From an uncultured Lachnospiraceae bacterium (GTDB lineage Bacteria > Bacillota > Clostridia > Lachnospirales > Lachnospiraceae), in the NCBI GenBank assembly GCA_902776305.1, contig CACYPS010000025.1, forward strand, positions 1-64,000: a stretch of 64,000 bases of DNA, given 5' to 3'. Positions 16,481 through 24,797 of the stretch are shown here, piece by piece. Position 1 is the first letter of the stretch, and every line of letters starts with the position of its first letter. The notes below the pieces were generated by a model. The model did not search any database and had not been told where the DNA came from. It was given only the letters and a program-made list of their open reading frames with translations. Made by a program: the position numbers and the translations under genes.

Positions 16481-16767
16481 AAACTGCGCTCCTGTCTCAT
16501 ATGTTAATATTGCTTCCGCAGGCACTCTTTTGGCCGGAAGGCTTAAAAAGTCCATACGGAAGCACGTTATGGAAATATTATACAGCTATAAAAGCAACAT
16601 TTCAAATTTATAGTAGACGACAATGCAATATTTACTTAGCGTTTACTGTGCCGGATCTGCGCTTCATCCTGAGGCATAATTCCACTGCAAATCCGTGCGC
16701 ATTTTCACGGAGTATTACATTTAACGTCACATTGCTTTTGCAGTTGACTATACAGCAACAATACAAA
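16481..16767. other. Intergenic region upstream of the LacI gene
   Basis: 287 AT-rich bases between the second permease gene and the regulator gene. I see no palindrome like the operators further up, no clear terminator, and no gene. It presumably holds the regulator promoter. Confidence 0.35.
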
Positions 16768-17613
16768 TCATCCCTTGATGCCGGAAGATGCGATACCTTC
16801 CACATAATATTTTTGCATGAAAATGAACATAACAATCATCGGAATCGCAGAAACTACCAATGCCGCCATAATAGCACTGTAGTGCACGGGGCTCGTGCTG
16901 AAGAAGGACTGAACAGCCAGCTGAATCGTCCTCTTGTCCTCTCCGGTCATGACCAGGAAAGGCCACATAAAGTCATTCCAGTGCGCGACGAAGTCAAGGA
17001 TGAATACCGTCGCGTAAACTGTCTTGGAGATAGGCATAACGATCGTGAAGAAAGTCCTGACAGGAGAGCTTCCGTCGATTGCTGCCGCTTCGATCAGGTC
17101 GTCCGGTATATCATGGAAGAAATTATAGAACATGTAGATTGAGAAGCACTTTGCGATAAAGGGAATTACCAGCGCTCTGAGCGTATTGACCCATCCCAGC
17201 TGTGACATCTCGATATACAGCGGAAGCAGGATAGCTTCCATGGGGAGTACCATCAGCGCAACGATAAAGCTGAGCATGAACTTGCGGCCTTTGAAATCAA
17301 ACTTGGCAAGTGCATAGCCGCAGATCGAGTTGACGAGCAGATCAAAAACAAGTATCAGGGCAATGTACAGAAGTGTATTCTTGAATACATTGGCCATGTT
17401 GATGCGGCGGAATACTTCGAAATAGTTGTCAAAGGAAGCGTCCACCGGGAGGAAAGTGGTCAGCGAATTCATGTTCGCGAAGATTTTGGCCTCAGGTTTG
17501 AAGGATGCGGAAATCATCCAGATCAGGGGTGAGACGAATATGATACCGATCAGAGTGTTGCCGAAATAGAAAAGGAATTTTCCGAGCATTGCTGATCCTT
17601 TTTTGGATTTCAT
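16768..17613 (-). CDS. Carbohydrate ABC transporter permease (MalG/MsmG type)
   Basis: A 281-aa membrane protein with about six segments. The coupling EAA loop reads EAAAIDGSSP and continues to IVMP (about residues 185-205), which contacts the ATPase. The start at 17611-17613 is chosen for AAAGGAGG 7 bases upstream. It is preceded by the MalF-type permease gene with 17 bp between them. No ATPase gene is in this locus, so a shared MsmK/UgpC-type ATPase encoded elsewhere must power it, as is common in Firmicutes CUT1 importers. Confidence 0.9.
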   Translation of the reverse strand: MKSKKGSAMLGKFLFYFGNTLIGIIFVSPLIWMISASFKPEAKIFANMNSLTTFLPVDASFDNYFEVFRRINMANVFKNTLLYIALILVFDLLVNSICGYALAKFDFKGRKFMLSFIVALMVLPMEAILLPLYIEMSQLGWVNTLRALVIPFIAKCFSIYMFYNFFHDIPDDLIEAAAIDGSSPVRTFFTIVMPISKTVYATVFILDFVAHWNDFMWPFLVMTGEDKRTIQLAVQSFFSTSPVHYSAIMAALVVSAIPMIVMFIFMQKYYVEGIASSGIKG

Positions 17614-17630
17614 TGTCTTTTCCTCCTTTC

Positions 17631-18527
17631 TCAGTCCGCATTTGTGATTTTTTGCAAAATCAACGACATGGCAACGACAATGACGAAAAATACTGCAGCG
17701 ACAGAGCATGCATATCCGAAATTACCTTTCTGGAAGCCCTGCGTGTAAATGTAATACACCATGGTTTTGGTCGAGTTCTTGGGACCGCCCTGTGTCATGA
17801 CATAAGGCTGCGTAAACAGTTTCATTGCCTGGATCATCGTGATCATAATGACATACTTGATCGTTCCCTTGAGATTGGGAATTGTGATGTTCCAGAACTG
17901 CTGCCACGTGTTGGCTCCGTCAACAGAGGCTGCCTCGTATTGCTCTTTGGGAATGCCCTGCAGACCCGCCAGAAAGATCATCATCTGGTAGCCTGCGCCC
18001 TGCCATGCCGACATAAAGATAATGGCGTTCATCGCTGTTTTGGCATTGGTCAGGAAGTTGATCGGCTGCAGTCCAAAGCCGACCAGTATGGAGTTGATAA
18101 GACCGGTATTGGGGTTGGAATTGTACAGGACCGTCCATAATACAGAGATAACGACCATGGAAGTCAGCTGCGGGCTGAAGTACATCGTACGGAAAACGGC
18201 AACCCCTTTAAAACGTTTGGATACTAACAGTGCCAGAGCCAGTGCGAGCACACACTGTACCGGCACGACGATGATGGTAAAGTAAAATGTATTTCTCAGT
18301 GCCTTCCAGAATTCCGCGTCCTTAAATAACTTTGTGTAGTTGTCCAGTCCGATAAAAGAGATATCGTTCGGTCTCATAACCTGATACTTGAATACGGAAT
18401 AGTACACAGTATAGATCATCGGAACAACAAGGAACGCGATCAGCAACACGATTGCAGGGCTCGTGAAAATATAAGCCGCGATACGCTCATCTTTCTTCCT
18501 GGCAGAGAGTTGATTTGTTTTTGCCAT
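17631..18527 (-). CDS. Carbohydrate ABC transporter permease (MalF/UgpA type)
   Basis: A 298-aa permease with about six membrane segments and the EAA loop EAASVDGANTWQQFWNITIP near 195-215. The N-terminus is short, without the extra periplasmic loop of MalF, as in MsmF/UgpA. Its stop is 17 bp before the partner permease start. It pairs with the MalG-type subunit to form the CUT1 import channel for an oligosaccharide, here probably sucrose or fructo-oligosaccharide. Confidence 0.9.
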   Translation of the reverse strand: MAKTNQLSARKKDERIAAYIFTSPAIVLLIAFLVVPMIYTVYYSVFKYQVMRPNDISFIGLDNYTKLFKDAEFWKALRNTFYFTIIVVPVQCVLALALALLVSKRFKGVAVFRTMYFSPQLTSMVVISVLWTVLYNSNPNTGLINSILVGFGLQPINFLTNAKTAMNAIIFMSAWQGAGYQMMIFLAGLQGIPKEQYEAASVDGANTWQQFWNITIPNLKGTIKYVIMITMIQAMKLFTQPYVMTQGGPKNSTKTMVYYIYTQGFQKGNFGYACSVAAVFFVIVVAMSLILQKITNAD

Positions 18528-18570
18528 AGTTTATTCCTTTTTTCTCTTTGTGGAAGAGTTCTTTCTATTA

Positions 18571-18611
18571 CAAAAACCGGCTGTATCGGATTCCGGTACA
18601 ACCGGTTTTTG
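18571..18611 (-). terminator. Hairpin between binder and permease genes
   Basis: CAAAAACCGG..TGTA and TACA..CCGGTTTTTG form a strong stem with a T-run on the minus strand. Placed after the binding-protein gene it would attenuate read-through, giving more binder than permease, which is common for ABC importers. Confidence 0.7.
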
Positions 18612-18648
18612 CCTTGAAGGAAACTCCGAATCATGCAACGGAGATGTC

Positions 18649-18726
18649 AGATCGCAGACGTGCGCTATGGAAGGCGCCTTGGCGTCGCGCACGTCGCGTC
18701 AGGAACGCCGAGGCGTTCTTGAAGAC
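18649..18726 (+). repeat. Dispersed repeat, family R1, full copy
   Basis: About 77 bp beginning ATCGCAGACGTGCGC, with GGAAGGCGCCTTGGCG in the middle and ending GAACGCCGAGGCGTTCTTGAAG. It contains two GC-rich palindromes (AGGCGCCT, and GAACGCC/GGCGTTC) and abuts the stop of the binder gene. An inverted full copy lies at 57232-57318, with partial ones at 13829 and 45100. Confidence 0.75.
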
Positions 18727-20106
18727 TTACTCTGCATAGTAGGTCGTGTAGTCCTCGGTGAATTTTTCAGATACGCCGTCCAGCTGCTCCTTAATATAAG
18801 TCTCATCCACTGTGCCGTTGGAAGCCGCCTCAGCGAGGATGTTGGTCATAGCCTCGGCATAATCTGTTGAGAAAGTAGCATAAGAAGGTGTACGGGGTCT
18901 CGGAACCGCTGTGTTCTGAAGCTGCTCGACAAGGAGTGACAGCGGGAACTCTTTGTAATCCGCCATAGCCGGATCATCATAAGCGGTTGCTCTTGTGGCA
19001 GGCTTTGCGATTGCGGCTGCATAGGAAGCAACGTTCTCAGTACCCATCAGCCACTGCAGGAACTGGCCGGCTGCTTCGACGTTCTTGCAGTCTCTTGTAA
19101 CTGCTGCAGACCAGTCGCCGCAGGGAGAGACGGCCTTCTTAGTGTCATCCGCTACAGGATAGTAGGTTACGCCCCAGTCAAAGTCAGCATTTGCAGTCAG
19201 TGTGGCAACTTCCCAGGATCCGCCGATCATTGTTGCGCATGCCTTGTTCAGGAACTCATCTGTGATGGGGTCTACATTTGCATAACCCTTGGCGATGAAG
19301 TTTGCGAGGAAAGCGGTGGTCTTTACAGCTTCGTCGCTGTTAACAAAGCCTTCTGCTGTTGTGCCGTCTTCGGAAATATAATCCTTGCCTTCAGAGATAT
19401 ACATGGGCTCCAGCGCGTAGGGAAGTCCTTCGCCGTGGTCCATAACGATATGTGTGCCCACATAGCTGTCTGTTGTGCACTTCTCGGCGATTTCAGTCAT
19501 TTCGGACCATGTGATCGGATTCTCGATTGTTCTGGAATCGAGGTCATCTACGTCAACGCCGCACTCTTTAAGCATATCCTTGTTGTAATAGAAAGCGACG
19601 GAAGACTCTGTTGCGGAGATTGCATAAAGCTGGCCGTCATATGTGCACTGTGCAACTGTAGAGGGCGTGAAGTCGGAAGTATCCGGGAAGTAGTCCGTAA
19701 TCGGGACGATTATGCCGTTTGCTGCATAGTAGGAGACCTGCGGTCCGTCTACGAACAGAATGTCGGGCAGGTCATTGGATGTGACGGCTGTTGCGACCTT
19801 GTTGTCATACGCATAGGAATCGGAGCGGTCAATAGCCTCTCTGGAAACCTGGATCTCCGGATGCTCCTCGTTCCATGCTGCGATCTTTTCTGTCCACCAG
19901 TTTTCCACCGCCTCTTTGTCAGTGGGCTGCCAGATCTTGATCTCGACTGCATCACCTGACGATGCCTGTGCACCTGTTGCATCCTCTCCGCCGTCCGCGG
20001 TCTGGGCAGCGGGATCAGCGGATGAACCGGATGAGCCGGAACCGCCGCATGCGGTGAGTCCTGCGACCATTGCTGATGCCAGTAGTAAGCTGATTACTTT
20101 TTTCAT
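18727..20106 (-). CDS. Extracellular solute-binding protein family 1 (CUT1), lipoprotein
   Basis: A 459-aa sugar-binding lipoprotein: signal with lipobox AGLTAC (about 15-20), a G/S/A-rich linker, then a family 1 binding fold starting VEIKIWQPTDKEA. YAISATESSVAFYYNKDML and GSWEVATL are typical. It is the first structural gene of the importer; the promoter at 20288-20316 and two operators lie upstream. It should capture sucrose or fructo-oligosaccharide at the cell surface and deliver it to the MalF/MalG-type permeases. The ligand is inferred from the GH32 gene. Confidence 0.9.
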   Translation of the reverse strand: MKKVISLLLASAMVAGLTACGGSGSSGSSADPAAQTADGGEDATGAQASSGDAVEIKIWQPTDKEAVENWWTEKIAAWNEEHPEIQVSREAIDRSDSYAYDNKVATAVTSNDLPDILFVDGPQVSYYAANGIIVPITDYFPDTSDFTPSTVAQCTYDGQLYAISATESSVAFYYNKDMLKECGVDVDDLDSRTIENPITWSEMTEIAEKCTTDSYVGTHIVMDHGEGLPYALEPMYISEGKDYISEDGTTAEGFVNSDEAVKTTAFLANFIAKGYANVDPITDEFLNKACATMIGGSWEVATLTANADFDWGVTYYPVADDTKKAVSPCGDWSAAVTRDCKNVEAAGQFLQWLMGTENVASYAAAIAKPATRATAYDDPAMADYKEFPLSLLVEQLQNTAVPRPRTPSYATFSTDYAEAMTNILAEAASNGTVDETYIKEQLDGVSEKFTEDYTTYYAE

Positions 20107-20160
20107 TAAATCCTCCTCTCTTAGTAATTCCCTTTATCGAGAACTTACCTGAAAACTATT

Positions 20161-20178
20161 TGTGGAACCCATTCCACA
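20161..20178. promoter_or_regulatory. Palindromic operator O2, likely LacI-family
   Basis: TGTGGAACCCATTCCACA lies 55 bp upstream of the binder start, inside the transcribed leader. Its core GGAACCC(A/G)TTCC matches O1 about 100 bp away. Confidence 0.65.
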
Positions 20179-20194
20179 TTTTGTTTTAAAACAA

Positions 20195-20216
20195 CCGCAG
20201 TTTTTTTTCTGCGGCA
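20195..20216. repeat. Small inverted repeat between the operators
   Basis: CCGCAG, eight T, CTGCGG. In the leader RNA it would give a 6-bp hairpin with an A8 loop. A stabilising hairpin or a spacer structure between the two operators is possible. Confidence 0.4.
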
Positions 20217-20260
20217 AATGGGGAGTTTCTTCTGCGAATCTCCTCGTATGAAATTGGAAT

Positions 20261-20276
20261 ATGGAACCCGTTCCAT
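20261..20276. promoter_or_regulatory. Palindromic operator O1, likely LacI-family
   Basis: ATGGAACCCGTTCCAT has perfect 7-bp arms with a two-base centre. On the minus strand it begins about 12 bases after the -10 box and so covers the transcription start, a classical repression position. Confidence 0.7.
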
Positions 20277-20287
20277 GTTTCATTTAA

Positions 20288-20316
20288 ATTGTATATTTCT
20301 TATAAACCAAAGTCAA
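20288..20316 (-). promoter_or_regulatory. Sigma-A promoter of the fructan/sucrose importer
   Basis: TTGACT (complement of 20311-20316), 17 bases, TACAAT (complement of 20288-20293). Near-consensus boxes with ideal spacing and an operator just downstream. Confidence 0.7.
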
Positions 20317-20337
20317 TAGCTTTATATGTCTCAAGAG

Positions 20338-20397
20338 TAAAATAGTGGAAATGCATAATCTTCAAACAGAAAAATTATGCATTTCCACTATTTTTAG
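20338..20397 (-). terminator. Intrinsic terminator of the YesL-like gene
   Basis: A long stem of about 20 bp (AATAGTGGAAATGCATAAT with its complement) flanked by A- and T-runs, just after the stop of the membrane protein gene. It isolates that gene from the importer operon. Confidence 0.8.
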
Positions 20398-20428
20398 TCC
20401 TGCTTTCCGGTATTCTGCTCCGCCTTCG

Positions 20429-21082
20429 CTACTCTTCCTTATCTTTCATAAATTCCTCCATCTTTTCCGGTGCAAAAAGGCGGGCCAAATGGAGGGATGA
20501 AAGATACGCCACTGTGCCGCTTCCGACCAGAAGATATGTGATCAAAAACTGTCCGAAACTGCCCGAAGTAAAATTCTTCACGAGGAAGACAATCGGCAGA
20601 GCATTGAGGATTATGATGAACATCGTGTAGACTCCGTTGCGCATCGCCATCAGGAAGGTCATCCTGATTACGGCAAAAGGTTTTCCCTCGAACCAGGCGA
20701 GCCCGGCAAACGCATGTGTGAAGGCCGCCATCCAGAACCAGCTTGCAGTCAGAATCATAAAAATGAGTACCATGCGAAAGGGCGTGTCCCAGTTGACCGC
20801 GCTCCAGAGATCCGCGGCCAGAAACAGGCCTGACGCAATAAAGAACAGAAATCCGGCTGTCGCTCTGCCGAAATTTTTCCGAAACGAGGTGAAAAAAGTA
20901 TGCACGATACCGCTTGTGTCATCAAAGACCATATGAAGGGTCACATCGTACATCGCCGTCGTCGACGCCCCGATCGTTATGACCGGAATGCTGCATAAAA
21001 GCCACAGAGCGCTGACTATAACTATATCGATCAGCCTTGCAAGAAACTTTGTAAGAAACGTATCCTGTTGAAGAAATTTCAT
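20429..21082 (-). CDS. YesL/DUF624-family membrane protein
   Basis: A 217-aa protein with about five hydrophobic segments. The N-terminal LARLIDIVIVSALWLLCSIPVITIG, in pieces, is typical of DUF624/YesL, a family commonly found beside CUT1 sugar importers and GH genes in Firmicutes; its molecular role is unknown. It is separated from the importer by a terminator, so it has its own promoter in the divergent region to the right. The aaaggag element upstream is about 14 bases from the ATG, an unusually long spacing. Confidence 0.8.
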   Translation of the reverse strand: MKFLQQDTFLTKFLARLIDIVIVSALWLLCSIPVITIGASTTAMYDVTLHMVFDDTSGIVHTFFTSFRKNFGRATAGFLFFIASGLFLAADLWSAVNWDTPFRMVLIFMILTASWFWMAAFTHAFAGLAWFEGKPFAVIRMTFLMAMRNGVYTMFIIILNALPIVFLVKNFTSGSFGQFLITYLLVGSGTVAYLSSLHLARLFAPEKMEEFMKDKEE

Positions 21083-21261
21083 ATTTTGCTCTGCTTCTCC
21101 TTTCTATATACAGGTCTGCCCCTGTACGCTTGCTGCAGAAAACGGGGTTTTCATGCGCGGTTTTATGAATGCGAATGAGAAGGACGGAAGCGAATAACGC
21201 ATCCATCCGTACAGGCGGATTTGTACAGCTGCTTTATATGTTATCACACGCTGCAAACCGT

Positions 21262-21285
21262 GAATACCCGTAAAAACGGGAATTC
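21262..21285. promoter_or_regulatory. Palindrome in the divergent YesL/hydrolase region
   Basis: GAATACCCGT, four A, ACGGGAATTC: 10-bp arms with one mismatch. A half-site ACGGGTAAT recurs at 21334-21342, beyond the hydrolase promoter. A candidate operator for the divergent genes; the regulator is unknown. Confidence 0.45.
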
Positions 21286-21292
21286 AGCGGGA

Positions 21293-21321
21293 TTGCATAT
21301 TTTAATGATCACGGCTATACT
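21293..21321 (+). promoter_or_regulatory. Promoter of the alpha/beta hydrolase gene
   Basis: TTGCAT, 17 bases, TATACT, ending about 45 bp before the start codon. Confidence 0.55.
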
Positions 21322-21366
21322 TTTTGTCAAATAAACGGGTAATACTAAGTCAAGAAGGAGACCATT

Positions 21367-22188
21367 ATGAGTTATTTTACATTAAGTAACGGTGAAAAAA
21401 TCTACTTTGAGGACACCCAAAAAGGCGATCAGACCATCATCATGCTCCACGGGTGGACCAGTTCGCATGAAGTGTATGCACCGACCATCCCGGCGATCAG
21501 CGAGAAAGCTCGCTGCATCACCTACGATCAGCGCGGTCACGGTCTGAGCAAGGAAGCGAATCATGAGGATGTGACCATGGACACGTTGGCAAGTGATCTG
21601 AACGAGCTGATTTCGAGCTTTGACCTGCACAACGTCACGCTGCTCGGCTGGTCGATGGGGGCAGGAGTTGTAATGAATTACACAGCCCTGTACGGCTGCG
21701 AGGCGCTCAGGCAGATCATCCTGTGTGACATGACGCCCAGGCAGATGAATGACGATACGTGGAAACTCGGTCTGTATAAAGGGAAATATACGAAGGAAGA
21801 TATGGAAAAAGATGCGAATAAAAAATTCTATTCGCTTTATAAGGAGTTTGCCATAGGCGCTGTTCCCAGGCTTGCAAAGGTCCCGGGATTCATGCTGCGC
21901 CGTCCGCTTAAGAAAATTCTTGCAAAGTGTGATGAAAATGTCCTTCGGTCTCTCTCTCGTTCCATGAAGGAGAAGGATTTCAGGCAGAGTGTGGAAAAGA
22001 TAACCGTACCGGTACACTACTTCTATGCGGTGCCCGGGTCCCTGTTCTCCCCGGACCTTGTCTGCTGGTATAAACAGCATGTTCATTCTGAGTTCCACTC
22101 CATGGCTTTTCAGGACAGCACGCATATGATGATTGCGGATCATCCGGATCAGTTTGCTCGTGAGGTCATAAAGGCGCTGGAATGTTGA
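21367..22188 (+). CDS. Alpha/beta hydrolase
   Basis: A 273-aa cytosolic enzyme. HGWTSSHEVY forms the oxyanion region (about 28-37), GWSMGAG the nucleophile elbow (about 96-102), and DSTHMMIADHP carries the catalytic His near 255. Layout resembles non-haem haloperoxidase/BioH-type esterases. agaaggag precedes the ATG. It is monocistronic between a promoter and a strong terminator. The natural substrate cannot be deduced; biotin synthesis genes are not nearby. Confidence 0.8.
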   Translation: MSYFTLSNGEKIYFEDTQKGDQTIIMLHGWTSSHEVYAPTIPAISEKARCITYDQRGHGLSKEANHEDVTMDTLASDLNELISSFDLHNVTLLGWSMGAGVVMNYTALYGCEALRQIILCDMTPRQMNDDTWKLGLYKGKYTKEDMEKDANKKFYSLYKEFAIGAVPRLAKVPGFMLRRPLKKILAKCDENVLRSLSRSMKEKDFRQSVEKITVPVHYFYAVPGSLFSPDLVCWYKQHVHSEFHSMAFQDSTHMMIADHPDQFAREVIKALEC

Positions 22189-22207
22189 AAAATCAGAGAG
22201 CTGCACG

Positions 22208-22263
22208 TACAAAAGCCTCATCAGCAAAATGCTACATAGAAGTATTTTGCTGATGAGGCTTTT
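22208..22263 (+). terminator. Intrinsic terminator of the hydrolase gene
   Basis: AAAAGCCTCATCAGCAAAAT pairs with its complement (ATTTTGCTGATGAGGCTTTT): about 20 bp, followed by T-rich sequence. Confidence 0.9.
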
Positions 22264-22360
22264 ATTCTTCATAGCGAGATTGCACTTATGATGAAGGCGA
22301 TTGTCACCTTGCGCGCGTATCGTAGACTTACGCCACGAGTATTGCACGATGGAAAATAAA

Positions 22361-22402
22361 AAGACCCGATATCCGTTTATCCTTCAACGAAATATCGGGT
22401 CT
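22361..22402 (-). terminator. Original terminator of the tRNA-Lys gene, now separated from it
   Basis: AAGACCCGATAT and ATATCGGGTCTT form the stem, with TTTTTATTTT after it on the minus strand. It follows the 3' tRNA fragment at 22406 and has a near-twin at 40301-40353. Confidence 0.7.
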
Positions 22403-22405
22403 TCA

Positions 22406-22455
22406 CCTGCGCCTCCGGGGACTCGAACCCCGGACACCCTGATTAAGAGTCAGGT
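22406..22455. repeat. Left attachment site (3' fragment of tRNA-Lys)
   Basis: 50 bp identical to 40359-40408, covering the tRNA from the anticodon stem through the discriminator plus two bases. The match stops abruptly at the anticodon stem (CAGGT then TTAAA here, GCTCT in the intact gene). This is the displaced chromosomal 3' end left by an integration. Confidence 0.9.
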
Positions 22456-22504
22456 TTAAAAATGCCGTTTTTGCTGATATTTACGCTTGTTTTCGAATTT
22501 TAGG

Positions 22505-22523
22505 ACAACATAAAAAACAACAT
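22505..22523 (+). promoter_or_regulatory. Putative arm-type integrase sites, left end
   Basis: ACAACAT at 22505-22511 and 22517-22523. The same heptamer occurs three times near the right end. Repeated short sites on both sides of a core are typical of tyrosine integrases. Confidence 0.4.
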
Positions 22524-22560
22524 TCCAATAGAGTTTCTCTGATGGGATGTTGTTTTTTTT
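22514..22560 (-). terminator. Terminator-like hairpin after the Fic gene
   Basis: AACAACATTCC pairs with GGGATGTTGTT, with T/A runs on both sides. It would end minus-strand transcription from the Fic gene and overlaps one ACAACAT site. Confidence 0.55.
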
Positions 22561-22623
22561 GTTAAATGTATCAAACGATAGATTTAAACATTTCATTTTG
22601 ATTCTCTTTTAACCTGACTCTGT

Positions 22624-23385
22624 TTAGATACGCTTCTGCTTATCATGACGCATAATCTGCTTCTTCCAGGTTTTTGCCGTCTGAGCCTTTAAATAATTGA
22701 CAAGAGGGGAAAGTTCTTGGCGGCTGTCCCATGCTTCCAGCGCATCATAATATGCCTTGCGGTCTTCTTCATGTATGATGACAGGAGGATGATCGTGCAG
22801 AAGCAGGTAATAGTTCATTGCAATCCGCCCTGTTCGTCCATTCCCGTCAGCAAAGGGATGAATATTCTCAAATTTTGCGTGGAAGTATGCAGCTGCCGTT
22901 ATTATTTTATCATCAGGCACATCTACAAGTTCTTCCAGAAGTTCCGTAAGTTCTTCCTGCACATCTTCCGGAGCCGCCCCTACTTCATTCCTGCCGGTCA
23001 CAAAGTCATGTTGTTTGTATTCTCCGGGACGTTCTCCCAGTTGCCAACGTCTTGTATCATAAGTATTGTTTGTCAGCTGATACTGAAACTCTTTTATGAG
23101 AGACTCGTCCAATGCCCGGCGCAAATTAAATGAGGACAGCAGAAGTTCATTTGCTTCCTTCGCGTTCCGTATCTCAAATAAAGTACGCAGGTCACCTGTA
23201 TAGTTCGTTACCCCGTCATGTTCAAAAATTTCGCGTGTGTCATGATAGGTGATATTCTCGTTTTCAATTTTTCCCGAATGATATGCAAATGCTATACTGT
23301 TGCTGTTTAATGCTTCAGCTAATTCCGCATCATTTGTTATTCTTTTCTGCCTCCATAGGGATACAGCTTTTTCATAATCTGTCAT
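22624..23385 (-). CDS. Fic-family AMP-transferase
   Basis: A 253-aa protein with the complete Fic motif HPFADGNGRTGR (about 176-187): catalytic His, Mg-binding Asp and phosphate-binding Arg are all present. An N-terminal SGKIEN near residue 37 matches the inhibitory helix motif, so it is autoinhibited and would modify a target, usually by AMP transfer. agaggtcg precedes the ATG at 23385; the longer start has no such site. It is the outermost gene of the island on this side. A separate small antitoxin was not seen; the inhibitor is in cis. Confidence 0.88.
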   Translation of the reverse strand: MTDYEKAVSLWRQKRITNDAELAEALNSNSIAFAYHSGKIENENITYHDTREIFEHDGVTNYTGDLRTLFEIRNAKEANELLLSSFNLRRALDESLIKEFQYQLTNNTYDTRRWQLGERPGEYKQHDFVTGRNEVGAAPEDVQEELTELLEELVDVPDDKIITAAAYFHAKFENIHPFADGNGRTGRIAMNYYLLLHDHPPVIIHEEDRKAYYDALEAWDSRQELSPLVNYLKAQTAKTWKKQIMRHDKQKRI

Positions 23386-23460
23386 TTTCGACCTCTTTTG
23401 CTTTTTCAGGCTGATCATCTTTTATCATTATAACACAGCGGGCAGGGCATCTCTATCATG

Positions 23461-24516
23461 TCAGTTTCTATCAGCCATACTTTTTTTCAGCTCCTCATAT
23501 CTTTCCTGCATTTTCTTGAATAATTTCTCGTCCCCCGTCACAAGGTTATCCGGATGGAGTTCCTTGCAATACTCCCGGTACTGTTTTTTCAGGGATTTCA
23601 GATCATTGCAGCCCATAAAGAAAAGAGGCTCTCTTTTACCGCTTCTCAGGAGTTCCCGGATCTCGTCGTAGTCCTCCCCCATTGAACTCCAATACTCCCG
23701 CCAGAATGCTTCGCCCTTATCTTCCCATTCAAATCCAAACGGATCCCCCGCAGATTCCTGATTTTTCTCTGTGCTCTCTTGATAAGAGCGTTCTTCTTTT
23801 TCTTCTGCTTCTTCATACTTTCCTGTAAAACTGCTGTCAGAATATCCCGCTGAATGTTGTCCGGCATTTTCCGTTTGCTTTTTTGAATCTTCCTGCGCTG
23901 CCCGCCACTGTTCCTTCCGTTTCTTCTGATGTTCATCACGGATCCACATACAGCATCCGTAAGCCATGCCCACGATCAGGAAGGCCGCCGCAAGGATCAC
24001 CGTAAGCCTAAGGTCCAGAGGGAAACGGTAATGCATTTTTATCACAAGAAAAATGATTACCTTCTCAATCACCGCCCGTGCAAACACCTCGTCACTGACC
24101 GTAATATATTCCGGAAGTGCCTGCAATGCAGTTATGAGGAATGCTACTGCCGCAGCAATAGACGGACCATGCAGCCTGTACGCTTCCACCTCCGGCTTAA
24201 AGACACCTATGATCCACATGGCAGCGTCGCACACAAGGAAAGCAGATAGTACGCCAACATGGATTTTTTCCGGCCCGAAATAACAATCATCGACCAATAT
24301 CTCTACCAGCGCATGACCTATCTTCTCGAAATTAAAAACTGCCACTGCAACAAAGATGCCGAATACTGCGGCCTGCTTGAATTCCAGTCCTTTTACAAAA
24401 ACATACTCCTGTACAAATATCCACTTGTACAGGTAAAAAATCAGAATGAGTGATGCCACTCTGGAAAAAAAATCAAGTGTTTCATCAACTGTATTTATTG
24501 CCTCTTTTGATCGCAT
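23461..24516 (-). CDS. Membrane protein with C-terminal J-domain
   Basis: A 351-aa protein: four to five hydrophobic segments within residues 15-200, a charged low-complexity linker rich in E/S/Q/K (about 205-280), then a J-like domain at the C-terminus with helix-HPD-helix (KQYREYCKELHPDN). The J-domain should recruit a DnaK-type chaperone to the membrane. gggag lies 7 bases before the ATG at 24516. Its placement between Fic and ParA remnants in a defence island is unusual. I do not know a named family with this layout. Confidence 0.7.
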   Translation of the reverse strand: MRSKEAINTVDETLDFFSRVASLILIFYLYKWIFVQEYVFVKGLEFKQAAVFGIFVAVAVFNFEKIGHALVEILVDDCYFGPEKIHVGVLSAFLVCDAAMWIIGVFKPEVEAYRLHGPSIAAAVAFLITALQALPEYITVSDEVFARAVIEKVIIFLVIKMHYRFPLDLRLTVILAAAFLIVGMAYGCCMWIRDEHQKKRKEQWRAAQEDSKKQTENAGQHSAGYSDSSFTGKYEEAEEKEERSYQESTEKNQESAGDPFGFEWEDKGEAFWREYWSSMGEDYDEIRELLRSGKREPLFFMGCNDLKSLKKQYREYCKELHPDNLVTGDEKLFKKMQERYEELKKSMADRN

Positions 24517-24602
24517 ATTCTTTCTCCCGGCATTATCATGCAGAATCATTCACGGTAGCACTTACTGCTTCCTTCATCTTTAAGTATCTCACTAATCCGA
24601 TA

Positions 24603-24797
24603 TTATTTGAAAATGTCGTAGTGGGTAGCTCCCTTAATGTAAAGCTCATAAGCAGCCTCTTCGGATATGCCCATCTCCTCAGCAATCCTTTTCGCTTCCT
24701 GGACGATCCGCATAGCCGCAAATTTCCGCTGTTCCGGCGTCATGCTATTCATTACGTCTTTTCTGGTAAAGTCTTTCATCGTGAATTCAGTAGCCAT
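24603..24797 (-). CDS. Small hypothetical protein, 64 aa
   Basis: An acidic/basic helical protein with an EAKRIAEEMGISEEAAYELYI segment that could form a coiled or helix-turn-helix-like unit. AAGGAGGG sits 4 bases before the ATG, which supports a real gene. No family recognised. It lies upstream of the J-domain gene by about 85 bp and may be co-transcribed. Confidence 0.55.
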   Translation of the reverse strand: MATEFTMKDFTRKDVMNSMTPEQRKFAAMRIVQEAKRIAEEMGISEEAAYELYIKGATHYDIFK

